A DNA stretch of 64,000 bases from Streptomyces sp. S.PNR 29. Its GTDB lineage: Bacteria; Actinomycetota; Actinomycetes; Streptomycetales; Streptomycetaceae. Every line of letters starts with the position of its first letter. Positions within the stretch are counted from its first letter, which is position 1. The stretch covers positions 248,001 to 312,000 of the forward strand of contig NZ_JANUQM010000002.1 of assembly GCF_030386795.1 (NCBI RefSeq). The letters run 5' to 3'. Shown here one piece after another: positions 30,543 through 38,192 of the stretch. A program made the translations under genes and the position numbers. Under the pieces are notes generated by a model. That model was not told the DNA's origin. It saw only the letters and a list, made by a program, of their open reading frames with translations, and did not search any database.

Positions 30543-31112
30543 CTACGCCCGCCGGGCGAGGGCGGCCACGAGGCCGTCGGCATCGTCTGCGTGAAATCGG
30601 ACCGCGCGCACGTCCCGTCGGCGGCCGAAGAAAGTGACGTGGGTGACGGGCTCGGCGAGCTCGATCGTCACCGTCGTCCGCGCGCCGACGGCGAGGTTGA
30701 GTTCGCCGTCGGCCCGCTCGTGCGTCGTACGCAGCTCGCGGCGGACGGAGACGATCCGGGCGAGCGGTATGCACACGTCGACGTGCACGGCACGGCGGAT
30801 CCGCAGCGCATCGACGCCCAGTACGTGCGGTCGGACCACGGACGCAGCGTGCAGCGCGACGACGAAGACGACGGTGTACACGTCCAGCAGGAACATCACC
30901 CGGTGCACGGCCGGCCAGTCCCGCAGCAACACGGACATCGTCAGTGTCTCGATCACGCACACGAACGCGAACCCGAACATCATCGCGCCCTGCCCCCGCG
31001 TGTACCCGAAGGCCTGCCCGCCGTCCGTCCCGTGGGTCCGCCGCGCCACCCACAGCCCCAGGCTCGCCAGCAGCCGCAGCTCGTGCCGGACGAGCATGTA
31101 CGCGGCCCTCAT
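30543..31112 (-). CDS. Membrane protein with PH-like C-terminal domain (189 aa)
   Basis: Two hydrophobic segments (about residues 45-65 and 78-100: 'FGFAFVCVIETLTMSVLL', 'VMFLLDVYTVVFVVALHAA') are followed by a soluble region with alternating beta strands (CIPLARIVSVRREL, TTVTIELAEPVTHVTFFG, VRAVRFHADDADGLVAAL), the pattern of bacterial PH-like domains. The ATG at 31112 overlaps the stop of the MerR gene (ATGA), so it is translated with that regulator and is probably its target or its sensor partner. Function is unknown. Confidence 0.82.
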   Translation of the reverse strand: MRAAYMLVRHELRLLASLGLWVARRTHGTDGGQAFGYTRGQGAMMFGFAFVCVIETLTMSVLLRDWPAVHRVMFLLDVYTVVFVVALHAASVVRPHVLGVDALRIRRAVHVDVCIPLARIVSVRRELRTTHERADGELNLAVGARTTVTIELAEPVTHVTFFGRRRDVRAVRFHADDADGLVAALARRA

Positions 31113-31864
31113 CGCCGCTCCTCGGTGAGGATTCGCAGCGTACGGCGGATCGCCTCCGCCTGGGCCGGAGGAAGGTCCGCGTACAAGACGCGCAGGAAGC
31201 CGCCATCGGCGTCGACGCCCACGTGCGCGGGGAGCAGTTCGCGGGGCGTGCACCCGGCGAGGGCGTGCGCGGCCTCGTCCACGCGTGGATCATCGGGTTC
31301 CGCGTCGGCGAGCTCGTCGAGCAACGCGTACACCGCCAGCGCCCGCTCAACACCGTCCGGTGCGTCCAGGACGCCGCCCACCATGCCCATCAGCCGCTCG
31401 CGGTCCTCCGGGCCGGCCATGGTCTCGATGAGCGCGAGCACCTCACGGTCCTTGGCTGCCATGGGGGAGCGGGACACGTCCCCCATGCCCGCGAACAGCG
31501 CGGCCAATTCCGGGGCGACCGGCCCTTCGGCGGCCAGCCCGTCCTCCGTCTCCAGCAGCGCCCGCAGCCGCGCCCGGCGCTCCCGGAGCGCCGCCTCCTG
31601 CCGCGCCAGGTCATCGTCCAGCTCGGTCAGCACCTCGACGAGGTCCTTGCCCGCATCGTCCGCGAGCACGTCCCGCACCTCCGCCAGCGCCAGCCCCAGC
31701 TCGGTCAACCGCCGGATCCGGGCGAGCACGACGGCGTGCCGCAGCGTGTAGTCCCGGTAGCCGTTGGCCCGCCGCTCGGGCTCCGGCAACAGGCCCAGGT
31801 GGTGGTAGTGCCGCACGGCCCGCGTGGTGACACCGACGGCCGCGGCGAGTTCTCCGATCCGCAT
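31109..31864 (-). CDS. MerR-family transcriptional regulator (251 aa)
   Basis: N-terminal winged helix MRIGELAAAVGVTTRAVRHY and HHLGLLPEPERRANGYRDY, followed by the dimerisation coiled coil and an all-helical C-terminal region of about 150 residues with no metal-binding Cys. The inducer is therefore probably an organic ligand or a protein. The promoter has the 19-bp spacer with inverted repeat expected for MerR autoregulation, and its -10 is placed so that transcription begins at the ATG, giving a leaderless mRNA. It is coupled by ATGA overlap to the PH-like membrane protein. Confidence 0.9.
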   Translation of the reverse strand: MRIGELAAAVGVTTRAVRHYHHLGLLPEPERRANGYRDYTLRHAVVLARIRRLTELGLALAEVRDVLADDAGKDLVEVLTELDDDLARQEAALRERRARLRALLETEDGLAAEGPVAPELAALFAGMGDVSRSPMAAKDREVLALIETMAGPEDRERLMGMVGGVLDAPDGVERALAVYALLDELADAEPDDPRVDEAAHALAGCTPRELLPAHVGVDADGGFLRVLYADLPPAQAEAIRRTLRILTEERR

Positions 31865-31870
31865 GGGATC

Positions 31871-31901
31871 AGTAGAGACGTTGACGTCGCGGCAGGGTCA
31901 A
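31871..31901 (-). promoter_or_regulatory. MerR-type promoter with 19-bp spacer and internal inverted repeat
   Basis: On the minus strand TTGACC (31896-31901) and TCTACT (31871-31876) are 19 bp apart. TTGAC-N11-GTCAA (31881-31901) forms the operator. The -10 ends 7 bases before the ATG, so the transcript is leaderless. Confidence 0.7.
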
Positions 31902-32026
31902 GCGCCCGGCTCGCCGCCTGACGGCGACGTTGATCGTGTGCCACGATCGAGGGAAGGGGTCCCGATCTCACGGACAGGTGATCAGCGATGTCCCAGTCTG
32001 GCGAGCGACAGAGGGAGGGGCGTGAC

Positions 32027-32602
32027 ATGACTGCCATGGCCCATGAGCCGCTCACGCAGGAAGAGGTCCTGCTGGAGGGCTTTCTCGCCCTGGACACGCC
32101 GGAGGGATTCCGGGCGGAGCTGATCGAGGGGGAGATCGTTGTGACGCCGCCGCCGGACGGGGACCACGAGGACTACATCAGCCTGATCGTGAATCAGGTG
32201 ATCAGACGGTCCCGGACCGACATGCAGTTCTCCGGGAACAAGGGCCTGAAGCTGGCGAGCGGGGGCGGTTGCCCGAACCACGCGATCCCGGACGGCACAT
32301 TCGCCCCCACGAAGCTGCGGCTCTACCGTGGAGCCGACTCCTGGATGCCCTGCGACGGCGTCGCCATGGTCCTGGAGGTGACCTCCACAAAGCACAACGC
32401 CGACCGCGAGGCCAAACGCCGCTGCTACGCCCGCGGTGGCATCCCGCTCTACCTGCTCGTCGACCGCGAGGCCTCCTCGATCACGCTGTTCAGGGACCCG
32501 GAGAAGGACGACTACCGCGAGCACTGCACCCGCCCCCTGGGCAAATCGATCGCCCTGCCGGAGCCCTTCGCCTTCGAGCTGGACACCACCGACTTCCTCT
32601 GA
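32027..32602 (+). CDS. Uma2-family (DUF820) restriction-endonuclease-like protein (191 aa)
   Basis: PD-(D/E)XK-fold domain: ELIEGEIVVTPPP in the first strand, 'HAIPDGTFAPTKL' carrying the metal-binding Asp, 'VAMVLEVTSTKHNADREAKR' with the E-x-K-like active site, and YLLVDRE. Uma2 proteins are very numerous in Streptomyces and cyanobacteria. No restriction activity or partner methylase is established. The ATG at 32027 has GAGGGAGGGG upstream. It is a single gene in a region of regulators. Biological role open. Confidence 0.88.
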   Translation: MTAMAHEPLTQEEVLLEGFLALDTPEGFRAELIEGEIVVTPPPDGDHEDYISLIVNQVIRRSRTDMQFSGNKGLKLASGGGCPNHAIPDGTFAPTKLRLYRGADSWMPCDGVAMVLEVTSTKHNADREAKRRCYARGGIPLYLLVDREASSITLFRDPEKDDYREHCTRPLGKSIALPEPFAFELDTTDFL

Positions 32603-32628
32603 TCCCCTTGGGCGGGGGGGGGTACGAG

Positions 32629-33499
32629 GTGAGCGCACAGGAACGGATACGTGAACAGGCCCGCTGGACCCGAGCCCGGCTCGGCCACGGCGGCCCACCC
32701 CTGGACCTCCTCACCGCCCGCTTCGACCGGCACGTCTACGCCCCGCACGCGCACGAGGAGTTCACGGTCGGCGTCACCGTCGGCGGACTGGAGGTCATCG
32801 CCTACCGCGGCGGTCACATCCGCTCCGGCCCCGGCTCCATCGTCGTACTGGAACCCGGCGAGATGCACACCGGCGGCCCGGCCGCGCCCGACGGCTACTC
32901 CTACCGCGCCCTGTACGCGGAGAGCTCCTTGCTGGCCGACGGCACCCTCGGCGGCCTCCCGCACTTCCGCGAGCCCGTCCTCCACGACCCGGAACTGGCC
33001 GCCGCCCTCCGCCTCGCCCACACGGACATCAGCGCCTGCCCCGACCCTCCCCCAGTGCCTTAAGGGCCTGGGGGTACCCCCAGAGGCGGAGTCCCGCCTG
33101 CCCTGGCTGCTCACGGCCCTGGCCCGCCGCCACTCCACCGCCCGCGCGGAAAGCGACACCGTTCCCGGCGCCGACCGCATCGCCCTCGCCGTACGCGACC
33201 GCCTCGCCGACGAACTGCTGACCCCGCCCTCCCTCGCCGCCCTCGCCACCGACCTGGGCCTGTCCCGCTACCAGCTCCTGCGCGCCTTCCGTACGACGAT
33301 GGGGATACCGCCGTACGCCTGGCTCGCCCAGTACCGGGTGACCAGGGCGCGCGCCCTGCTGGACACCGGCATGCGCCCCGCCGAGGCGGCACCGCTCGTG
33401 GGCTTCGCCGACCAGGCGCATATGACGCGCTGGTTCCGCCGGGTGCTGGGGGTGACGCCGGCGGCGTACCGCAACAGCGTTCAAGACACCGGGGCCTGA
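32629..33499 (+). pseudogene. AraC-family regulator broken by a frameshifting palindromic insertion
   Basis: The first frame gives a complete AraC N-terminal cupin domain (HVYAPHAHEEFTVGVTVGG, 'GSIVVLEPGEMHTGG', ending HTDISACPDP) and stops at 33061. The next frame continues directly with the rest: SRLPWLLTALARRHS, then both helix-turn-helix motifs ('LAALATDLGLSRYQLLRAF', 'AAPLVGFADQAHMTRWFRR'). The break coincides with a 40-bp palindromic element at 33046-33085, a length that is one more than a multiple of three. Apart from this the gene looks fully preserved, so the insertion is recent or expression of the two halves persists. GTG start after a run of nine G. It abuts the EamA transporter gene, its likely former target. 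Confidence 0.82.
33046..33085. repeat. Short palindromic element inserted in the AraC gene
   Basis: Forty bases containing CCCCCAG ... CTGGGGGTACCCCCAG, with a perfect 16-bp palindrome at 33068-33083 and a second way of pairing through 33049-33055. Small C5/G5-armed palindromes of this type are dispersed in many Streptomyces genomes. The element brings an in-frame TAA and shifts the frame by +1. Confidence 0.7.
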
Positions 33500-33518
33500 T
33501 CCGGCGGAGACTCGCCCC

Positions 33519-34499
33519 ATGACTGCACGCGGCTGGTTCCTGTTCTCCCTGATGGGAGTCGTCTGGGGCATCCCCTATCTGATGATCAAGGTGGCGGTGG
33601 AGGACCTCTCCCCGTCCATGGTGGTGTTCACGCGGTGCGCGCTGGGCGCCGCGCTCCTGCTCCCCTTCGCGATACGCCAGGGCGGCCTGACCCGGACCGC
33701 AGGCAGTCACTGGAAGCCCCTGCTGGCCTTCGCGTGCATCGAGATCATCGGCCCGTGGTGGACGCTGACGGACGCCGAGCGGCACCTGTCCAGTTCCACG
33801 GCCGGCCTGCTGATCGCGGGCGTCCCCATCGTCGGCGTCGCCCTCGCCCGCTTCTTCGGCGACACGGAACGTCTCGGCGCGCGGCGGCTGACCGGCCTCG
33901 CACTGGGCCTGGGAGGCGTCGCGGTCCTCACCGTCCCGCACCTGACCGGCGGCGACGCCCGCTCGCTGGGCGAGGTGTTCCTGACGGTCCTCGGCTATGC
34001 CACGGCCCCCCTGATCGCCGCCCGCCACCTGAAGCAGGTCCCCTCCCTCCAGCTCACGGCCTCCTGCCTGGCACTGGCGGCCCTCGTCTACGCGCCCGCG
34101 GCCGCGGTCACCTGGCCGGACGAGGTTCCCTCCGCAGAGGTCCTGGCCGCCCTCGCCGGCCTCGGAGTGGTGTGCACGGCGGTCGCCTTCGTCGCCTTCC
34201 TTGAGCTGATCAGGGAGGCGGGGCCGACGCGGGCGACGGTCATCACGTACGTCAATCCCGCGGTGGCGGTCGCGGCCGGCGTCGTCTTCCTGGACGAGAG
34301 CCTGACGCCGACGATCGCGGTCGCCTTCGCCCTGATCCTCGCGGGCTCGGTGCTGGCGACGGCCGCGGGGCCGAGGCAGGGCCGCAGGCCCGGTACCATG
34401 GTCGACACGGCAGACGAGCCGGGCGGACGGCCGCGTGAGGTCCCCCTAGCGGGGCTTCCCGAGGAACGTCCGGGCTCCACAGGGCAGGGTGGTGGCTAA
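33519..34499 (+). CDS. EamA/DMT-family transporter whose 3' end overlaps rnpB (326 aa)
   Basis: Ten predicted membrane helices in two EamA repeats: 'WFLFSLMGVVWGIPYLMIKV' opens the first, and 'YVNPAVAVAAGVVFLDESLT' in the second repeat is the conserved YxxPxxxxxxxxxxLxE element. It exports small metabolites, often amino acids or cofactors. It starts 19 bases after the broken AraC gene. The last 30 or so residues (from about DTADEPGG to the stop) are hydrophilic, unlike the family, and are encoded by the first 89 bases of rnpB. The true ancestral stop was probably lost. Confidence 0.85.
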   Translation: MTARGWFLFSLMGVVWGIPYLMIKVAVEDLSPSMVVFTRCALGAALLLPFAIRQGGLTRTAGSHWKPLLAFACIEIIGPWWTLTDAERHLSSSTAGLLIAGVPIVGVALARFFGDTERLGARRLTGLALGLGGVAVLTVPHLTGGDARSLGEVFLTVLGYATAPLIAARHLKQVPSLQLTASCLALAALVYAPAAAVTWPDEVPSAEVLAALAGLGVVCTAVAFVAFLELIREAGPTRATVITYVNPAVAVAAGVVFLDESLTPTIAVAFALILAGSVLATAAGPRQGRRPGTMVDTADEPGGRPREVPLAGLPEERPGSTGQGGG

Positions 34500-34821
34500 C
34501 GGCCACCCGGGGTGACCCGCGGGACAGTGCCACAGAAAGCAAACCGCCCAGCGCTCCGGCGCTGGGTAAGGGTGAAACGGTGGTGTAAGAGACCACCAGT
34601 GCCCAGGGTGACCTGGGCAGCTAGGTAAACCCCACCCGGAGCAAGGTCAAGAGGAGCGCCGTCAAAAGCGCTCTGCGCGGACGTTTGAGGGCTGCCCGCC
34701 CGAGTCCGCGGGTAGACCGCACGAGGCCGGCGGCAACGCCGGTCCTAGATGGATGGCCGTCGCCGGGGGGCCCGCGAGGACCCCTCGGAACAGAACCCGG
34801 CGTACAGCCCGACTCGTCTGC
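34411..34821 (+). ncRNA. rnpB: RNase P RNA, bacterial class A
   Basis: Catalytic RNA that trims tRNA 5' leaders. The closing helix P1 pairs CAGACGAG (34411-34418) with CTCGTCTG (34813-34820), followed by CGGGC/GCCCG. Conserved core segments are present in order: GAGGAACGTCCGGGCTCC, 'GGGTGACCCGCGGGACAGTG', CCACAGAAAGCAAACCGCC, GGTAAGGGTGAAACGGTGG, GTAAGAGACCACCAG, TAGGTAAACCCC, 'GAGGCCGGCGGCAACGCCGG', and AGATGGATGGCCG. The P15-P17 region reads CGGAACAGAACCCGGCGTAC. Length is about 410 nt, normal for Streptomyces. No separate promoter is evident; a TACCAT at 34394-34399 inside the EamA gene is a candidate -10. Confidence 0.97.
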
Positions 34822-34878
34822 CGCACTTTGTCTCCGGTCAGTCGGCGGTTCACTCCGCGAGCCCCGCCAGAAAGTCCA

Positions 34879-35050
34879 GCTGAAGGCCGATGACAGCCCT
34901 TCGGCGGCCCCGGGCCCGGCCCCTGCCCCGCACCGCCGCAGGCGATTGGCTCGGATGCGCACGCTCGTCAAGCACGTCGTTCTGATCGCCGCAGGGCTCG
35001 TGATGCTGTATCCGCTGTTGTGGATGATCGCCAGCCCGGTCAAACCCGAT
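34879..35050 (+). pseudogene. N-terminal fragment of a MalG-type sugar ABC transporter permease
   Basis: The frame gives a basic, proline-rich start (PAPHRRRRLARM) and then MRTLVKHVVLIAAGLVMLYP, LLWMIASPVKPDA, the first helix and following loop of carbohydrate ABC permeases of the MalG class. It then ends abruptly: at about 35050 the sequence passes into an unrelated lectin fragment in another frame. The remaining 230 or so residues are absent. It is a deletion remnant, not a functional gene. Confidence 0.75.
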
Positions 35051-35051
35051 G

Positions 35052-35177
35052 CCCTCGAACACCTACAACGTCGCCATCTCCGCGAACTCCACTGCCGACG
35101 GCGCGGCCATCATCCAGTGGCCCACCACCGGCGGCAGCAACCAGCAGTGGAAGCTGGTGAGGATCGCCTGCCCCTGA
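35052..35177 (+). pseudogene. C-terminal fragment of a ricin-type beta-trefoil (CBM13) protein
   Basis: Reading from 35052: SNTYNVAISANSTADGAAII then QWPTTGGSNQQWKLVRIACP and a stop. The N-x-Q-Q-W-K-L QxW motif is the last repeat of a RICIN/CBM13 domain, commonly found at the C-terminus of secreted glycoside hydrolases. It directly abuts the ABC-permease fragment, so a deletion removed everything between. It has no start codon. Confidence 0.78.
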
Positions 35178-35267
35178 CGCAGTGAGCCCCAGGGCGGGAC
35201 AGGACCGGATTCCGGCCTCGCCCCGCCCTGAGCGCTGGGCCGCAGTTCGGCTTCGTCCGGCCGCGGG

Positions 35268-35621
35268 CTACGCACCGGAGCCGCCGCGGCGGCCTCGCGG
35301 TCGGCGCTGCTCCTCCTTCACGGCGTCGAACAAGTCCGGCTCACGCGGGGGAGTCGGCTGCGCCGTACCGCGGTCGTAGACCCGGCACTCCTCCGGCACC
35401 GTCCTTCCCCGTGGAGTCCAGCGCAGTACGCCGACCGGTGGTCCCGGCGTCAGGCCCAGCTCTTCCACCTGTTTCCGCGTCAGGTAGCGGTCTGGAAGCG
35501 TGTCCGGGGTGAAGACCGGCAGGCTTGGGCGGTGCGGGCCGGTCCCGGGCTCGCTGTAGTACGGCTCCCCGAACAGGTTCCAGCCCCGGGGTGTGCGCGT
35601 GCGGGAAGTCCTTGGCGGCAT
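35268..35621 (-). CDS. Hypothetical protein (117 aa)
   Basis: Hydrophilic, proline/arginine-rich protein starting MPPRTSRTRTPRGWNLFGEP. A central 'RYLTRKQVEELGLTPGPPVG' followed by a VLRWTPRGR strand recalls small nucleic-acid-binding folds, and the tail is basic (QRRPRGRRGGSGA). The GTG or ATG choice is uncertain; I take 35621. No family is recognised. It is convergent with the lectin fragment, in a region with several gene scars. Confidence 0.6.
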   Translation of the reverse strand: MPPRTSRTRTPRGWNLFGEPYYSEPGTGPHRPSLPVFTPDTLPDRYLTRKQVEELGLTPGPPVGVLRWTPRGRTVPEECRVYDRGTAQPTPPREPDLFDAVKEEQRRPRGRRGGSGA

Positions 35622-35809
35622 GGGGCCATCCTGCCCGGTGCGGGAGCAGCGGCGCCCGGGGAACGGGATGCCGGACGTGCGCGTGGCAGGCATAAGGCCG
35701 GAGACGGGGGTACATTCACCTTCCCCCGCATGCATGCCGTCCGTTCCTGGGGGCCGCGATACTCCAGGCGGCGCGTGAGGCCAGGGCTGGACGCCACAGA
35801 GGAGACCGC

Positions 35810-36079
35810 ATGGAGCGCACCACCCATGTCAGCAGCGACGGGCGCCGCCGCGTGGACGCCATGGGCCCGTCCGTGATCCCGGGCTGGGATCTCGTCTATG
35901 ACAAGCCCGAGGACAACGCCCAGGTCATCCGCAGGGAGGAGAGCACGTACGCGCTGGCCTGCACGCTGCACCGGCACGCCAAGGCACTGTCCACGCAGAA
36001 CGAGGAGCGCCAGTGGCGCGAGAGCGGCGGATGGTGCCCCGGCTGTGTGGCCGGGCTCCCGCCGGTCGAGGCCGAATAG
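35810..36079 (+). CDS. Small hypothetical protein (89 aa)
   Basis: Starts MERTTHVSSDGRRRVDAMGP with GAGGAG upstream. The middle ('NAQVIRREESTYALACTLHR') and the Cys pair near the end (GWCPGC) are non-random, and the Cys-x-x-Cys with the earlier Cys and His could bind a metal. The family is not recognised. It is directly followed by a DUF397 fragment; DUF397 genes usually pair with Xre-type regulators, and no such regulator is present here. Confidence 0.65.
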   Translation: MERTTHVSSDGRRRVDAMGPSVIPGWDLVYDKPEDNAQVIRREESTYALACTLHRHAKALSTQNEERQWRESGGWCPGCVAGLPPVEAE

Positions 36080-36090
36080 GCGCTGCCGGG

Positions 36091-36222
36091 GTGGGGCGCC
36101 TTGAGGTCGCCACCACCCCCGGGACCGTTCACGTCCGCGACTCCAAAGACCCCGCCCGCGCTCAACTCGCCGCCCACCCCACGGAGTGGGCCGCGTTCGT
36201 GCGGTTCGCCGCCGGACGCTGA
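36091..36222 (+). pseudogene. DUF397 C-terminal fragment
   Basis: In one frame: VGRLEVATTPGTVHVRDSKD then PTEWAAFVRFAAGR and a stop. The VHVRDSKD and W-x-x-F elements are the second half of a DUF397 domain, common in Streptomyces beside Xre/Scr1-type regulators. The first half (the W/KSS-Y-S-G segment and the Cys) is missing. A GTG at 36091 could start a 43-residue product, but it is more likely a remnant. Confidence 0.6.
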
Positions 36223-36230
36223 CCCCTCCG

Positions 36231-38102
36231 TCACCCGAACTCCTCGACGTACTCCTCCTCCGGCCCCAACTCGGCCCGGTCCCGCAGCTCCACACGCTCG
36301 CCGAGCCGTTCCATCTCCAGCACCGTCACGGTGTTTTCCCCCACCCGCAGCAGCGGTGCCGGGCAGTACAGCGTGACCTGCGGGCCGATCTCCCAGTAGC
36401 GGCCGAGGAGGAAGCCGTTCACCCAGACCAGGCCACGGCTCGACCCCGGCAGCGCGAGGAAGGTGTCCGCGGGCGTCTCGACGTCGAACGTCGCCATGGC
36501 GAACCCGGCCCGCGTGCTCGCCGGGCCGGCGGCGACCGCGCGGGCCAGCTCCGTGGCGGACCACTCCTGCAGCGCGACGGGCGTGCTGTCCCAGCCCTGC
36601 ACGATGCGCCGGTTGACGAGGACGGGGCCGAGCAGCCCCTTGTGGCGGCCGATGCCCGGGCCGTAGTTCACCCGGCCGAGGTTCTCGACCAGGATCTCCA
36701 GGCGTACGACCTCGCCGGTTCCCCGGATGGGGAGGTCCGCGGAGTCGCGGTCGGCGAGCCCCAGCCACGTCCCGTCGGCGAAGACCAGGGCACGGTCGCG
36801 TACGTCGGTGAGGGTCAGTCGGTGGTCGCCCGGCGGGACGCGGGGGTGCGCGGTGTGCAGGACCATGCCCGCGTCGAGGCCGAGTTGTTCGAAGGAGGCG
36901 GGGCGCGGGGCGGTCGAGGCCGTGGCCGGTACGGCGCGGAGGCCGGGGAGCAGGTCGGCGTGGTGGTGGAGGGGGAGGCGGGCCGGCCGCAGCTTCGGGC
37001 TGTGGGTGGACGACCGTAGGGGGCCACGGGCGCCGAGCGCCTCGCGTACGGCGAAGAACTTGGCCGTGAGGCTGCCGTCCTCCGCGACCGGCGCGTCGGA
37101 GTCGTAGCTCGTGACGACCGGCGCCAGCCTGCCCTCGTGGTCGTTGGCGCCCGCCCAGAGGCCGAAGTTGGTGCCGCCGTGGGCCATGTAGAGGCTCACG
37201 CTGCCGCCGTCGGCGATGATGCCGCGGAGGGTGCGGACGGCGCTGTCCACCCCGCGGACGTGGTGCGGCTTGCCCCAGTGGTCGAACCAGCCGTTCCAGA
37301 ACTCGGCGACCAGGAAGGGCTCGTCCGGTCGCCGCGTGGCGAGGAGTTGCCGGGCGGCATCGGGTCCGGAGCCCAGGGTGACGGCCGTCAGGGTGCCGGG
37401 CAGGGTGCCGCCGTCCAGCATGAGCTCGGTGGGGCCGTCGGCGGTGAACAGCAGCTCCCGGATGCCCCGGGTGGTCAGGGCCTGGCGATTCCAGTGCAGG
37501 TAGGCGTGGTCGTCGCCGTAGCTGCCGAACTCGTTCTCCACCTGCACCGCCACGACCGGCCCGCCGTAGGCTGCCTGGAGCGCCGCGATGCGGGGGACCA
37601 GCTCGTCGAACCAGCGGGCCACGGGGGAGGTGAACGCCGGATCCGAGCTGCGGACCGCGACGTCACGGCCGGTGAGCCAGCTCGGCAGGCCGCCGTTGGA
37701 CCACTCCGCGCAGATGTACGGGCCGGGCCGGACGATGACGTCGAGGCCCTCCTCGCCCGCCGTGCGGATGAACCGCTCGATGTCCCGCCAGCCGTCGAAG
37801 CGGGGCGCCAGGTCCTCCCGGGGCTGGTGGAAGTTCCAGGCCACGTACGTGTCGACCGTGTTGAGGCCGAGGTCGGCGAGGCGGCGGATCCGGTCTCGCC
37901 ACAGGTCGGGGTGGACGCGGAAGTAGTGCAGTGCCCCGGACAGGACGCGGTGGGGCGCGCCGTGCCGGTACAGGCGGCCCCCGTGCCAGGTGAGGGCGCT
38001 GGGCGCGGTGCCGGGCGCCGCGTGGGACGTGCCGTTGGCCGAAGAGGTACGGGCCGAAGAGGTGTGGGCCGAAGAGGCGTGTGGTGCGGGGGGCTCGGTC
38101 AC
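36231..38102 (-). CDS. GH35 beta-galactosidase (623 aa)
   Basis: Retaining glycoside hydrolase that removes terminal beta-galactose. The catalytic acid/base is E191 in QVENEFGSYG and the nucleophile E267 in AEFWNGWFDHWG. The start of the barrel ('SGALHYFRVHPDLWRDRI'), 'RPGPYICAEWSNGGLPSW' and MAHGGTNFGLWAGAN are family hallmarks. A C-terminal jelly-roll follows. There is no signal peptide; the first 35 residues are a low-complexity stretch of SSAHTSSARTSS type, so the enzyme is probably cytoplasmic. It is divergent from lacI with a shared LacI operator. It likely acts on galactosides imported or released from a fucosylated glycan together with the GH29 enzyme. Confidence 0.93.
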   Translation of the reverse strand: MTEPPAPHASSAHTSSARTSSANGTSHAAPGTAPSALTWHGGRLYRHGAPHRVLSGALHYFRVHPDLWRDRIRRLADLGLNTVDTYVAWNFHQPREDLAPRFDGWRDIERFIRTAGEEGLDVIVRPGPYICAEWSNGGLPSWLTGRDVAVRSSDPAFTSPVARWFDELVPRIAALQAAYGGPVVAVQVENEFGSYGDDHAYLHWNRQALTTRGIRELLFTADGPTELMLDGGTLPGTLTAVTLGSGPDAARQLLATRRPDEPFLVAEFWNGWFDHWGKPHHVRGVDSAVRTLRGIIADGGSVSLYMAHGGTNFGLWAGANDHEGRLAPVVTSYDSDAPVAEDGSLTAKFFAVREALGARGPLRSSTHSPKLRPARLPLHHHADLLPGLRAVPATASTAPRPASFEQLGLDAGMVLHTAHPRVPPGDHRLTLTDVRDRALVFADGTWLGLADRDSADLPIRGTGEVVRLEILVENLGRVNYGPGIGRHKGLLGPVLVNRRIVQGWDSTPVALQEWSATELARAVAAGPASTRAGFAMATFDVETPADTFLALPGSSRGLVWVNGFLLGRYWEIGPQVTLYCPAPLLRVGENTVTVLEMERLGERVELRDRAELGPEEEYVEEFG

Positions 38103-38113
38103 CGTGTGAGCCT

Positions 38114-38129
38114 ATGTTATCGATGCCAT
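38114..38129. promoter_or_regulatory. LacI-family operator between GH35 and lacI
   Basis: ATGTTATCGATGCCAT, centred on CG as is typical of LacI-family sites, 12 bp upstream of the GH35 start and 64 bp upstream of lacI. The identical 16-mer recurs at 39293-39308. Confidence 0.75.
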
Positions 38130-38192
38130 ACGTAACAAGACGGATAGGATCGTGGAGGACGTCGCGGGCCGGCCGCGGGGGAGAGGAGCGCC

